Assembly: GCF_014174495.1 (NCBI RefSeq)
Contig: NZ_JACJHR010000059.1
Span: forward strand, 1 to 56,683
Direction: 5' to 3'
Source: Amycolatopsis echigonensis
GTDB lineage: Bacteria; Actinomycetota; Actinomycetes; Mycobacteriales; Pseudonocardiaceae
Length of the DNA: 56,683 nt
Shown here: piece by piece, positions 25,481 to 34,126 of the stretch
Layout: every line of letters begins with the position of its first letter
Position numbering within the stretch: the stretch's first letter is position 1
Program-made: the position numbers and the translations under genes
Notes under the pieces: generated by a model
What the model was told of the DNA's origin: nothing
What the model saw: only the letters and a program-made list of their open reading frames with translations
Databases searched by the model: none

Positions 25481-26569
25481 TTAGTACGTGCGGCCCTTCC
25501 AGCCGGTCCGGCGACGTGCGGAGTCGATCGTCATCAGCGTGTACAGCGCCGCTGTGAACGGCAGCAACAGCCCCGCGACCAGGGGCTGCCGGTAGTACCG
25601 GGCGACCGGCACGAACGTCGCCGCCATCAAGGCCCACGCCACGGCGGCTTGCCATGAGCCGGTCAGGGCGAGTGCTGGCGGGGCGAGGAAAACGGCGATC
25701 ATGCCCACGACGGTCCCGGCCAGCAGCAGCGGCGAATGCCGGAGCTGGGTGTAGGCGCTGCGAGCGACCATCTGCCACAGGTCCGCCAGCCGCGGATACG
25801 GCCGGACGCTCCAGACCTTCGACGCGTACCCCAGCCAGAGCCGGCCGCCGGCGGACGCGACCGCGCGGGCGAGCGCGACGTCGTCGATGACCGCACCGCG
25901 GATCGCGGCGATTCCGCCGGCGCGTTCGAGCACTGAGCGGCGGACGAGGACGCAACCGCCAGCTGCGGCGGCGGTGCGCCAGCGCGCGGAGTTCACGCGG
26001 CGGAAGGGGTAGAGCATCGCGAAAAAGTAGACGAAAGCGGGCACGATCAGGCGTTCCCAGAACGTCGCGGTGCGCAGAACGGCCATCTGAGATACCAGGT
26101 CCCGCCCGCTGGTGGAAGCGGCGACAAGGGTTTCCAGCGAATCGGGACCGTGTGAGATGTCAGCGTCGGTCAAGAGGAGGAGGTCGACGTCTCCCGCCTC
26201 GCGGACGCCGTGTGCGACGGCCCAGAGTTTCCCGGTCCAGCCGTCCGGTGGTTCGCCGGGGCTCGTGACGGTGAGCGGGAGTCCATCGGGGACAGTCAGC
26301 GAGCGGGCGACATCGGCGGTGCCGTCGCTGCTGCCGTCGTCGACGAGGATGACTCGCGCGTCGCCGGGATAGGCCTGGCGGAGCAGCGTAGGCAGGGTTT
26401 CCGGGAGCAGTTCCGCCTCGTCGCGGGCGGGCACGACGATGGCGACGGACGGCCACACGTCCGGCCGGACCAGCTCGGGCAGCCGCTGGTCGGTGCGCCA
26501 GAACCAGCTGTGGCACAACACGAGTCCGGCCCACACCGCCAGCGTTGCCCACGCGAGGACCGTGCTCAT
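25481..26569 (-). CDS. Membrane glycosyltransferase, GT2 family (HpnB-like)
   Basis: 362 aa from ATG 26569. An N-terminal membrane anchor (~1-20), then a GT-A core: SVAIVVPARDEAELLPETLP, VILVDDGSSDGT and the DxD site LLLTDADIS, with ASAGGRLWLGY; three C-terminal membrane helices (~280-345). This architecture matches hopene-associated HpnB-type glycosyltransferases, though no hopanoid genes are adjacent. It probably transfers a sugar from a nucleotide donor at the inner face of the membrane; the acceptor is unknown. Confidence 0.85.
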   Translation of the reverse strand: MSTVLAWATLAVWAGLVLCHSWFWRTDQRLPELVRPDVWPSVAIVVPARDEAELLPETLPTLLRQAYPGDARVILVDDGSSDGTADVARSLTVPDGLPLTVTSPGEPPDGWTGKLWAVAHGVREAGDVDLLLLTDADISHGPDSLETLVAASTSGRDLVSQMAVLRTATFWERLIVPAFVYFFAMLYPFRRVNSARWRTAAAAGGCVLVRRSVLERAGGIAAIRGAVIDDVALARAVASAGGRLWLGYASKVWSVRPYPRLADLWQMVARSAYTQLRHSPLLLAGTVVGMIAVFLAPPALALTGSWQAAVAWALMAATFVPVARYYRQPLVAGLLLPFTAALYTLMTIDSARRRTGWKGRTY

Positions 26570-26672
26570 GCGCGGAGTGTAGTGACTGGCAGCAAACTGA
26601 CAGGTCGCTCCCAGCCGACTCATAGAAACGCGGCTGAGACTGGTGTTCCCAGCACCGGAGAGGACACCTGGC

Positions 26673-26945
26673 ATGGACCCGGACATCAGCAGAAGGCAAG
26701 CGGAGCGGGCGCGCGTCCGGCATCGCACCGCGTTCGTCACGGCGGTCGCGGCAGTGCTCGGAGTCGCAGCGGCCGGCGGCATCGGATACGGGCTGACGGC
26801 GGCCGGTTCGACGTCCACCAGCGGGACCACCTCGACCGGCAACGGGACGGGATCGAGCACTTCCGGCCAGGACCAGCTGCAGTCGCCTTCGCAAGACCTC
26901 GGCTCCGGCTCCGGCCACGCGCACACCGGATCGGGTGCGTCGTGA
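26673..26945 (+). CDS. Small membrane-anchored Ser/Thr/Gly-rich protein
   Basis: 90 aa. A basic N-terminal ~20 residues, a single membrane helix (~20-43, FVTAVAAVLGVAAAGGIGYG), then an outward Ser/Thr/Gly-rich low-complexity tail ending GHAHTGSGAS. GAGAGGA precedes the ATG by about 9 bases. Its stop overlaps the GTG start of ApbE (GTGA). The tail ends in SGAS, resembling the (S/T)GA(T/S) core of ApbE flavinylation sites but lacking the usual upstream Asp. It may be the flavin acceptor or only a spacer protein; function is unknown. Confidence 0.7.
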   Translation: MDPDISRRQAERARVRHRTAFVTAVAAVLGVAAAGGIGYGLTAAGSTSTSGTTSTGNGTGSSTSGQDQLQSPSQDLGSGSGHAHTGSGAS

Positions 26946-27868
26946 CCGGGCCGTATTCGGCGGCGTTTCCCGCGCTCGGCACGACCGCGCGCGTGCTCGT
27001 CACCGAGGAGGCCGCGCTCGGCCCGGCGACCGCCTTGCTGCGGACGCGGCTCGCCGAACTCGATCGGGCTTGCAGCCGGTTCCGGACGGATTCGGAAATT
27101 TCGGCACTCCACCGTGCCGCGGGAAGGGAAGTCGAGGTGAGCCCGCTGCTGGCCGACGCGCTGTCGGCCGCGTTGCGCGCCTCGTGGCTGAGCGGCGGAC
27201 TGGTCGATCCGACGGTCGGCGGATCGATGGCCGCGCTCGGCTACGACCGGGACTTCGCCGAGATCGCCGACGGACCCGCTGCGGCGCCGGTCCCCGCGCC
27301 GGGCTCGCATTGGGTGCTGTTCGAACCTGCCCGACGGGTTGTCGTGCTGCCTCGCGGCGTAATGCTGGACCTGGGCGCGACCGCGAAAGCGTTCGCGGCG
27401 GACCAGACTGCCGCGGAAATCGCGCGCCGCACCGGCTGCGGCGTGCTGGTGAACCTCGGTGGCGACCTCGCGGCGGCGGGCCCGGCACCGGCGGGCGGCT
27501 GGCACATAGCGATCGGTGACGACCACACGGACGCGGTCGCCCATCCTGGTACGACGATCACGCTCACCAGCGGCGGCCTGGCGACCTCCGGCGTTGCCCG
27601 GCGAACCTGGCGGCGCGGCGGTCGCGTGGTGCACCACATCGTCGATCCGCGGACCGGCGAGCCAGCGGATCAGTGCTGGCGAACGGTATCGGTAGCGGCC
27701 AAGTCCTGTGTGGACGCCAACACCGCGAGCACCGCCTCGGTTGTATTGGGTGCGGCAGCGTTGGACTGGCTGAGTTCGCGCGGATTGCCCGCACGGCTGG
27801 TGAGTTCGCGCGGCGCGGTCCGGACGACGGCGGGGTGGCCCGAGGATCGCCGGGAGCGTGCGTCGTGA
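26942..27868 (+). CDS. apbE: FAD:protein FMN transferase
   Basis: 308 aa from GTG 26942. ApbE-family features: FPALGTTARVLVT at the start, RFRTDSEISALHRAAG, LDLGATAKAFAADQ (consensus LDLGGIAKGYAVD, with F in place of the usual Gly), VNLGGDLAA, HHIVDPRTGEPAD and the metal-site region DANTASTASVVLG. It transfers FMN from FAD to a Ser/Thr of an extracytoplasmic partner using Mg2+. No clear lipoprotein signal is seen. Start and stop overlap both neighbours (GTGA). The canonical FMN-binding-domain substrate is absent from the operon. Confidence 0.93.
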   Translation: MTGPYSAAFPALGTTARVLVTEEAALGPATALLRTRLAELDRACSRFRTDSEISALHRAAGREVEVSPLLADALSAALRASWLSGGLVDPTVGGSMAALGYDRDFAEIADGPAAAPVPAPGSHWVLFEPARRVVVLPRGVMLDLGATAKAFAADQTAAEIARRTGCGVLVNLGGDLAAAGPAPAGGWHIAIGDDHTDAVAHPGTTITLTSGGLATSGVARRTWRRGGRVVHHIVDPRTGEPADQCWRTVSVAAKSCVDANTASTASVVLGAAALDWLSSRGLPARLVSSRGAVRTTAGWPEDRRERAS

Positions 27869-28428
27869 GTTCCGCGCTCTGGTATTTCAGCCGTGCCACC
27901 GGAATCGTCTCGCTGGTGTTCTCGACGGCCGTCGTGGTACTCGGATTCCTCAATTCGGGAAGGTTCGCGACCCGGCGCTGGCCCCGCTTCGCCCTCGCGG
28001 ACCTGCATCGGAACCTCGCCTTGGCCAGTCTCGCCTTTTTGGGCGCACACATCGTCTTCGCGGTCGTCGACGGTTATGTGGACCTCAGCTGGCTCTCCGT
28101 CGTCGTTCCGTTCGTCTCGGGCTACCAACCGTTCTGGATCGGTCTCGGTGCGGTAGCGGTGGATTTGCTGCTCGCCATTGTCGTGACGAGCCTGCTGCGA
28201 ACCCGGATCCCGCCACGGTTATGGCGCGCGGTGCATTGGCTCGCTTACCTGTGCTGGCCGGTCGCGCTCGCGCACAGCATCGGTCTCGTCGCGTCCGACA
28301 GCGCACGTCCGCTGCTCATCGCGCTCGACATCGTTTGCCTGATCGCCGTTCTGGCCGCAGCGAGCGTGCGGTTCGGCAGTACCAGCCCCGACACCGAGGC
28401 TCGCCGCCTCTCTCCGCTTCGGAGGTGA
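27865..28428 (+). CDS. Ferric reductase-like transmembrane cytochrome b
   Basis: 187 aa from GTG 27865, with five or six predicted membrane helices. Two His pairs spaced as in b-type haem ferric reductases: His48/His62 (DLHRN...LGAHIV) and His124/His137 (AVHWLAY...LAHSIG). It would carry electrons across the membrane through two stacked haems. It lacks the cytoplasmic FAD/NADPH domain of Fre/NOX proteins; the NuoF-like protein and ferredoxin encoded next could supply electrons instead. Confidence 0.87.
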   Translation: MSSALWYFSRATGIVSLVFSTAVVVLGFLNSGRFATRRWPRFALADLHRNLALASLAFLGAHIVFAVVDGYVDLSWLSVVVPFVSGYQPFWIGLGAVAVDLLLAIVVTSLLRTRIPPRLWRAVHWLAYLCWPVALAHSIGLVASDSARPLLIALDIVCLIAVLAAASVRFGSTSPDTEARRLSPLRR

Positions 28429-28431
28429 CTC

Positions 28432-29544
28432 TTGCTTCCCTCGCACCGGCATAACCTTGCCGCTCATCTGTCCGTCCACGGTGGACTCCCCGGCTTGGAC
28501 CGCGATGCACTGATCCACGAAATCGACGCTGCTGGTATCCGCGGCCGAGGTGGCGCGGGCTTTCCGGCCGCGGCGAAACTGCGCTCCGTCGCACCAGGAC
28601 GGTCCACTGTGGTCGCCAACGGCTGCGAGAGCGATCCGTTCAGCAGCAAGGATCGCGCGCTGCTGGAGCTCGCGCCGCACCTGGTGCTGGACGGTATCCA
28701 GGTCGCCGCTCACGCCGTCGGCGCGACCGAGGCTTATCTCTGCCTGCATGAGGGCAACCGAAGCGTCCTGGCCGCTTTGGCCGAACGCCGCGACGCCGTG
28801 CCGGTGAAGCTGGTCGCAGTCCCGCCCCGATACGTCGCCAGTGAAGAAACCGCGCTGGTGCATTTCCTGGGCACCGGCGATGCCCGCCCGACCGGCAAAT
28901 TCCCCCGCCCGTCCGAACGCGGACTCCGCGGCCGCCCGACACTGGTCCAGAATGTCGAAACCTTGGCCCGATTCGCGATCGTCGCTCGGGTCGGAGCGGA
29001 CCGCTATCGGTCTGTCCACACTGACCTGGTCACGGTCACCGGAGCGGTCGCCCGTCCTGGTGTGCTGGAAGTCCCGGCGGACACTCCCGTTTCCGCGATC
29101 CTCGCCCGCGCCGGCGGATCCGTTTCCGCACAAGCAATCCTGATCGGCGGTTACGGCGGTACCTGGATGCCGCGCTCCCTGGCCGACCCGTTGCCACTCG
29201 GGCGCGAACCCGGCCTGTCTTCGCTGCACCTGCTCCCGGAACCGCACTGCGGGATCGAGCTGACCCGGAACATTCTCTTCAATCTGGCCGCCGAATCCGC
29301 CCGCCAATGCGGACCGTGCATGTTCGGACTTCCCGCCATCGCCGGGGATTTCGCCGACCTGCTGGCCGGCCGGGACGCTACCGGCCGCCTGGCCCGCCGC
29401 CTCCCGCTCCTCAGCGGACGAGGCGCGTGCGCCCACCCGGACGGAGCGGTCCGCCTCGCCGCGAGCGCCCTGCGCGTCTTCGCCGCGGATGTCCACGCCC
29501 ACCTGACGGCCGGCTCATGCCGAATCACGGCAGGTGCGGCATGA
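28432..29544 (+). CDS. NuoF-like FMN/iron-sulfur oxidoreductase subunit
   Basis: 370 aa from TTG 28432, supported by GGAGG 7 bases upstream. FMN/NADH region GRGGAGFP (38-45) and NGCESDPFSSKDR; a SLBB-like segment (VTGAVARPGVLEV); then the iron-sulfur segment ESARQCGPCMFG and the distal GACAHPDGAV. In NuoF the segment reads ESCGxCxPC: the first Cys is Ala here, leaving three Cys ligands. It probably takes electrons from NAD(P)H or ferredoxin and passes them toward the membrane cytochrome. It overlaps the ferredoxin gene by four bases (ATGA). Confidence 0.88.
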   Translation: MLPSHRHNLAAHLSVHGGLPGLDRDALIHEIDAAGIRGRGGAGFPAAAKLRSVAPGRSTVVANGCESDPFSSKDRALLELAPHLVLDGIQVAAHAVGATEAYLCLHEGNRSVLAALAERRDAVPVKLVAVPPRYVASEETALVHFLGTGDARPTGKFPRPSERGLRGRPTLVQNVETLARFAIVARVGADRYRSVHTDLVTVTGAVARPGVLEVPADTPVSAILARAGGSVSAQAILIGGYGGTWMPRSLADPLPLGREPGLSSLHLLPEPHCGIELTRNILFNLAAESARQCGPCMFGLPAIAGDFADLLAGRDATGRLARRLPLLSGRGACAHPDGAVRLAASALRVFAADVHAHLTAGSCRITAGAA

Positions 29545-29741
29545 ACCGCCTGACAGTAGACCCGATCGCCTGCCGGGCACACGGTTTGTGCGCGGACGTC
29601 CTGCCGGAACTGATCACTGTGGACGAATGGGGTTACCCGGTGGTACACGGGAAAACGGTGCCGGAGCCGCTGCTGGCCGAAGCGCGAAGGGCGGCTGCGG
29701 CTTGTCCGGCGTTGGCGTTGCGGTTGCGGAAGGTAGATTAA
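29541..29741 (+). CDS. Small 3-Cys ferredoxin (probable 3Fe-4S)
   Basis: 66 aa. Cys11, Cys17 and Cys55 (IACRAHGLCADV ... AAACPALAL) match single-cluster ferredoxins of the type that pair with actinobacterial P450s, here fused by context to a redox operon. The fourth Cys is absent, as in 3Fe-4S forms. Last gene of the five-gene operon, with overlap ATGA to the NuoF-like gene; its 3' end lies 12 bases from the convergent HTH gene. Confidence 0.88.
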   Translation: MNRLTVDPIACRAHGLCADVLPELITVDEWGYPVVHGKTVPEPLLAEARRAAAACPALALRLRKVD

Positions 29742-29753
29742 CCGCAACAGTGG

Positions 29754-30128
29754 TCAATCACGCTCGGTGTCTCCTGGGTTGCGCCGCTCGAGAGCGTTCT
29801 GTCCGCCGTGCGGGCGGATGGTCACTTTTTCCCGCAGCAGCAAGCGACGGATAGTGCCATAGGACGCCTGATGCGCGTCCGCGATGCTCTGCATAGTCGA
29901 GCCAGATTCGTACTCGCGGACTATTCGCGCCACGTCGAGTTTGCGGCGCACCCCTTGGCGGATTTCCGGCAGCACGGCGCCTTCCCGCCGCAGCAGCCGA
30001 CCGGTCCAGCTCAGCGACAGTCCGTGTTCCCTGGCGATCTCCGTGATCGACGCGCCGGCCCGCCAGGATTCGAGCATCCGGCGATTCCGCTCGGTCCGGT
30101 TCGCGCGTGCCTCGTCCGGCGTGTCCAT
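29754..30128 (-). CDS. Double helix-turn-helix DNA-binding protein
   Basis: 124 aa from ATG 30128 (MDTPDEARANRTERNRRML); an ATG at 30218 gives a 30-residue non-conserved extension. Two similar HTH units follow one another: residues ~20-52 (AGASITEIAREHGLSLSWTG) and ~68-105 (SGSTMQSIADAHQASYGTIR), each of the resolvase/transposase HTH type ending in a basic LLRR/LLLR helix. There is no catalytic or ligand domain. It looks like a small nucleoid or local regulator; targets are unknown. Confidence 0.75.
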   Translation of the reverse strand: MDTPDEARANRTERNRRMLESWRAGASITEIAREHGLSLSWTGRLLRREGAVLPEIRQGVRRKLDVARIVREYESGSTMQSIADAHQASYGTIRRLLLREKVTIRPHGGQNALERRNPGDTERD

Positions 30129-30341
30129 GCAGGTGCTCCCGCTGCTGGGACTGAACGTGCTGGACCCTCCATTATCAGCCTCGCGGACGCGGAACGGGAA
30201 CCGACGAACGTGGTGCATGCGGGGAGGTTCTTTGTCAGCAAATGCAGACGCAAGGTGAATCGACTAGTCAGTGCAGCACGCTGGCAACTCCGGAAAACGT
30301 AGAAATTTCATGGAGAAAGAGAAAAATCTGCTGTCCGATGG

Positions 30342-31610
30342 TCAGTGCGGCACCCGCAAGGTCACCCGGGTCCCGTGTCCCGGCGTTGATTCCACCTGCC
30401 CGGTGCCTCCGACCTCCGCCAGCCGGGCTTCGATCGACTGCCGGATGCCGAATCCCGGGCCTCGTTCGTGCACGTCGAAACCGCGGCCCTGGTCCCGCGC
30501 GACTACCGCCGTTCCGCCGTCGCGTTCCTCCACCCGGAGTACGACTCGGCTCGTCCCGGCGTGTTTCACCGTGTTGCGCAGTGCTTCCCGCACCGCTTCG
30601 CACAGTGCGGTGCGCCGGTCGGCGGAAAGGCGGTCGTCGTCGGCGAAGTCGGCGGCCACGAGCTGGGTGCGGAGGCCTTCGCGGGCCATTTCGGCGGCGA
30701 CGTCGGCCAGTTCGACCACGAAGCCGCGTCCGGTGCGCGGTTCGATCGGCTCGGTGAGGCTCCGGCGGAGTTCGGCCGCCTCGGCGTGGGCGACCGAGCG
30801 CAGCTGGGCCAGCCGTTCGGCCGCGTGGTCGGCGTCGTCGGACGGGGAGATCGCGAGCGCTTCCAGGGTCTGCAGCACGCTGTCGTGCAGCAGCCGCCGC
30901 GTGCGCTTGCGTTCGGCCTCCCGGCCGCGGCGCAGGCCGATGTCGAGGGCGAACCGGGTGCCGACGCCCAGCAGCACGAGGATTCCGCTCGCCACCACGA
31001 TCGACACGGCCAGCGCGACCAGGCAGCCGATCGACCGGCTGGTCGCGAGCGGGTTGTCCAGCCGCAGCCCGCCGGCCACGGTCAGCAGGACGCGCACCGG
31101 GACGGCCGCGGCGAGCAGCAGCAGCGCCGCGGGCAGCCCGGACGTTCCGGCCCACATCGCGACCGAGCCGACGAGCCACGTCCAGGTGACGTCGATCGCG
31201 AACGGCTGCACCGCCTCCGGCGCGAGCACCGCGATCAGCAGGTTCAGCGCGAGCCCCGCGCCGAGGTCGGCGGCGAGCACCCGCCGCGTGCGCCGCGCGG
31301 GCAGGCCGCCGGAGCGGAGCAGCCACCACAGGAATCCGGCGTTCGCGGCGACGCCCACCGCGGCCGCGGGCAGCACCGGGAACAACCCGGCGCTGCCGTT
31401 GGCCGCGGCGAATCCGATGTACACCTTGACGAACGCGGCGATCCGGTAGGCGACCGGCACGACGACCCAGTACCGTGCGGCGCGCGCCAGCGTCGCGTCG
31501 CCGACGGTGGCGAGGTCCCCGCCGGAGTCCGGCTGCTCCGGCGGGCTGCCCCGGTGCAGGAGCGTCCGCACGAATTCCCGGCGTGGTACGGCAAAACCCG
31601 GTCCGGGCAT
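30342..31610 (-). CDS. Orphan NarL-type sensor histidine kinase
   Basis: 422 aa. About six membrane helices fill residues ~45-235. The HisKA_3-like dimerisation helix has the phosphoacceptor in RRLLHDSVLQTLEAL, followed by a HATPase with EAVREALRNTVKHA (N box), ARDQGRGFDVHERGPGFGI (G1/G2) and a final TRVTLRVPH. Such kinases pair with LuxR-type response regulators, but none is adjacent. The sensory part is membrane-embedded, suggesting detection of a membrane or envelope signal. Confidence 0.87.
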   Translation of the reverse strand: MPGPGFAVPRREFVRTLLHRGSPPEQPDSGGDLATVGDATLARAARYWVVVPVAYRIAAFVKVYIGFAAANGSAGLFPVLPAAAVGVAANAGFLWWLLRSGGLPARRTRRVLAADLGAGLALNLLIAVLAPEAVQPFAIDVTWTWLVGSVAMWAGTSGLPAALLLLAAAVPVRVLLTVAGGLRLDNPLATSRSIGCLVALAVSIVVASGILVLLGVGTRFALDIGLRRGREAERKRTRRLLHDSVLQTLEALAISPSDDADHAAERLAQLRSVAHAEAAELRRSLTEPIEPRTGRGFVVELADVAAEMAREGLRTQLVAADFADDDRLSADRRTALCEAVREALRNTVKHAGTSRVVLRVEERDGGTAVVARDQGRGFDVHERGPGFGIRQSIEARLAEVGGTGQVESTPGHGTRVTLRVPH

Positions 31611-31673
31611 CGTCCCTCCCCGTGTCTCGCGCGAGGATATTCGATCGGTGCGGTCCAGCGTGGAAACGCCGGG

Positions 31674-32780
31674 TCACGCTCTGGACCTGGTCAGCCGCCA
31701 CAGCATGGTGCGTTCCCGGGAGCGGGGTGCGTGCAACGGATCGGCACTGTCCGTGGCGCGTCGGTGTCTTGGCGTGGTTTCGCGCCGCCCCGCGACTTTC
31801 AGGCCCGCGGCGGAGATCCGCGCGAGCAGCTCGGCGCGGGTCCGCAGGCCGAGGTGTTCGGCGAGGTCGGACAGAATCAGCCAGCCTTCGCCGTGCGGTG
31901 TCAGATGGTCGGGCAGGCCGTCGATAAACCGGTGCAGCATCGAGGACGAGGCGTCGTAGATCCCGAGTTCCAGCGCCGAAGCCGGGTTTCCGGGCAGCCA
32001 CGGGGGATTGCAGACGACCAGGTCGGCACGCCGGTCGGCGGGCCAGAGGTCGGTTTCGAGGACCTGGACCCGATCGGACAGACCGAGTCGTCGGAGGTTG
32101 TCCCGTGCGCAGTGCACGGCGCGTGGATTCAGGTCAGTTGCCACCACTTCGGCGGCACCGCGCCGGGCGAGAAGGGCAGCGAGCACTCCGGTACCGGTAC
32201 CGGTACCGAGATCGAAGACGACCGGAGACCCCTTGCCTGGCAATGGTTCCTGCGCGACGAGATCTACGTATTCACTGCGTGTCGGCGCGAACACGCTATA
32301 CGCAGGATACAATCGTGAGCTTAAAGCGTTGATATGAATGCCTTTCTGGTGCCATTGATAAGCGCTCAGCGCGCCGAGCAACTCACGCAACGAGATCAAT
32401 GTGCTGGCGATGCCGCCGAATGCGTGATCGCAAGTGGCTCGAATGTCGGGAACTCGGCGGAGCTGAAGCGAATGGTCAGCTTCCACGAAGACCAGGACCT
32501 TTCCGAGCAGCGTCGCGCGTTCGGCGCGCGCTGAACGCGCCTCGGCGAAAGATCCCGAGCCCTCAGGGATTCGGCGGTCCATGGCGCGCACGAGCTGTCG
32601 TGCGTTGGGAAAGTCGCCGCGCCATAACATTCCGGTGCCAGCGCGCGCGAAACGCAGTGCGGCGGCAGCGGTCAGCCGGTCATCGACGACGACAATGCGG
32701 CCCGGCGGCGGAGTTCCGTTTCCGGAATGCCAACGGGCGGTGCGGATGGTTCCGTTTTCGGTCCACTGGACGGTGGACAT
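31674..32780 (-). CDS. SAM-dependent methyltransferase with NPPW motif
   Basis: 368 aa. The C-terminal half is a class I methyltransferase: VVFDLGTGTGTGVLAALLAR (SAM loop), VVATDLNPRAVHCARDNLRR, and LVVCNPPWLPG, the (N/D)PPY-type motif of enzymes methylating amide or ring nitrogens (PrmC/RsmC-like). The N-terminal ~170 residues (RLTAAAALRFARAGTGMLWRG) carry an unassigned domain. The DNA around 32290-32345 is locally A/T-rich. The target is unknown. Confidence 0.8.
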   Translation of the reverse strand: MSTVQWTENGTIRTARWHSGNGTPPPGRIVVVDDRLTAAAALRFARAGTGMLWRGDFPNARQLVRAMDRRIPEGSGSFAEARSARAERATLLGKVLVFVEADHSLQLRRVPDIRATCDHAFGGIASTLISLRELLGALSAYQWHQKGIHINALSSRLYPAYSVFAPTRSEYVDLVAQEPLPGKGSPVVFDLGTGTGTGVLAALLARRGAAEVVATDLNPRAVHCARDNLRRLGLSDRVQVLETDLWPADRRADLVVCNPPWLPGNPASALELGIYDASSSMLHRFIDGLPDHLTPHGEGWLILSDLAEHLGLRTRAELLARISAAGLKVAGRRETTPRHRRATDSADPLHAPRSRERTMLWRLTRSRA

Positions 32781-32878
32781 GAATGCTCCCGGGAAGGGTC
32801 GAAGGGCCAGTCAGCCGTCGACGCTTCGCGGAGAGCAGGCGAGGATTCCCGCCGGTCAGGACAGCGGCGAACCCGCGT

Positions 32879-32899
32879 GCTCCCGCGAAACGCGGGAGC
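32879..32899. terminator. Hairpin downstream of zinc-ribbon gene
   Basis: GCTCCCGCG (32879-32887) pairs with CGCGGGAGC (32891-32899) around AAA. It lies 54 bases past the stop of the minus-strand gene at 32953. No U-tract is present. Confidence 0.45.
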
Positions 32900-32952
32900 G
32901 GCGGTCGCCGAGAACCATGCCCATCAGCACGGCGCATCACATCCTGGAAGAC

Positions 32953-34101
32953 TCAGTGGTGGGTCACGGAATGGTGGGTGACGGAATGGTGGGTCGTGCC
33001 GGTGCTGTGACCCTTCAGCACGACGAAGTAGACAATCGCCGCGATCACGATCAACGCGAGCACCGCCGCGATCGCGATCTTGGCCTTGCTCCACGGACGC
33101 TGGCCGTGGATCTCGCCGGTGACGCCGTTGACGAGGATCTGCCAGTTCTTCCCGGCGTAGACGTAGGTCGCGACCCACACCGGCAGCAGCATCAGCTTGA
33201 AGGTCACGTTGTTGTGCTGCGTGTCGACCGAATTCAGCCGCTGCGTGTCGCCGCCGATGTCGTACTTGCAGTCGTCGGCGATGATCGGGGCCATCCGGTT
33301 CTTGGCCTCTTCGAAACCGTTCTCCGGCTCGACGTCGTACCGCAGCGCGAAGTGTCCGGAGAGGAACTGCGGCTGGTACGGCGCGGCGTCGAGGAGCGGC
33401 CACGGCGCGAGGTTGTCCAGCTCCTGCAGCGGCAGCTGGGTGCTGGCCGGGACCAGGACGTCGTCGAAGTTCCGGGCGACCTGCCCGCGTGCGGGGTACC
33501 AGCGGGTATGGCGTACCTGGCGGGTCCTTTGCTCGCCGTTCTCGTAATAGGTCTCGGTGACGTAGTAGTACTCGCCGCGCGCACCGGTGTACACCGACAC
33601 GGTTTGCGAGTCATACGTCCAATGCGGGATGTACGTGCTCTTCGTGGACTCCGCGGTGGTGACCTTCTTCAGCGCGGTCGGCGCGAACCAGCGCGAAGAC
33701 GTCCACTTCTTCAGATGCGTGCTCACCGCGGGCCGGTCGAACGCGAACGGCAGCACGCCCTCGGGGACGAGCTGGCCGGACGCGGCGGGGTCGATCACCA
33801 GCGGCGCCCCGCAGAACTGGCACATGCTGGCGGTCTCGTTGGTTTCCGTCCTCGCCGCGCACCGCTGGCATACGAAGACGTACTTGCCGATCGAGCCCAC
33901 CGGCTTGCGCGCCAGATTCGCCAGCTCGGCGAACGGGATCTCGCGGATCTGCCGGTCGCCGGCGGCGATTTCCTGCCGGAATCCGCAGTACGGGCACTGC
34001 ATGGCCGTCGTGCCCGGCGCGAACTCCAGCCGCGCGCCGCAGCCGCCGCACTTGTAGGTCGTGTTGGCCACGCCGCTCTGCTGGGAACGTGGATCGGTCA
34101 T
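32953..34101 (-). CDS. Zinc-ribbon membrane protein, YdjG-like
   Basis: 382 aa from ATG 34101. Two zinc ribbons: YKCGGCGARLEF...MQCPYCG (~16-41) and FVCQRCAART...MCQFCG (~74-97). A long central domain rich in Tyr/Trp follows (YIPHWTYDSQTVSVYTGARG), then one membrane helix near 340-362 (IAIAAVLALIVIAAIVYFVV) and a short tail with the repeat HHSVTHHSVTHH. It precedes nothing in frame but follows the SPFH gene by 25 bases in the same operon. In B. subtilis the related YdjG acts with YdjH, YdjI and a PspA homologue in membrane stress; that role is inferred here. Confidence 0.8.
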   Translation of the reverse strand: MTDPRSQQSGVANTTYKCGGCGARLEFAPGTTAMQCPYCGFRQEIAAGDRQIREIPFAELANLARKPVGSIGKYVFVCQRCAARTETNETASMCQFCGAPLVIDPAASGQLVPEGVLPFAFDRPAVSTHLKKWTSSRWFAPTALKKVTTAESTKSTYIPHWTYDSQTVSVYTGARGEYYYVTETYYENGEQRTRQVRHTRWYPARGQVARNFDDVLVPASTQLPLQELDNLAPWPLLDAAPYQPQFLSGHFALRYDVEPENGFEEAKNRMAPIIADDCKYDIGGDTQRLNSVDTQHNNVTFKLMLLPVWVATYVYAGKNWQILVNGVTGEIHGQRPWSKAKIAIAAVLALIVIAAIVYFVVLKGHSTGTTHHSVTHHSVTHH

Positions 34102-34126
34102 GGGTCCCCCAGAAGGTCGGTGCGGC

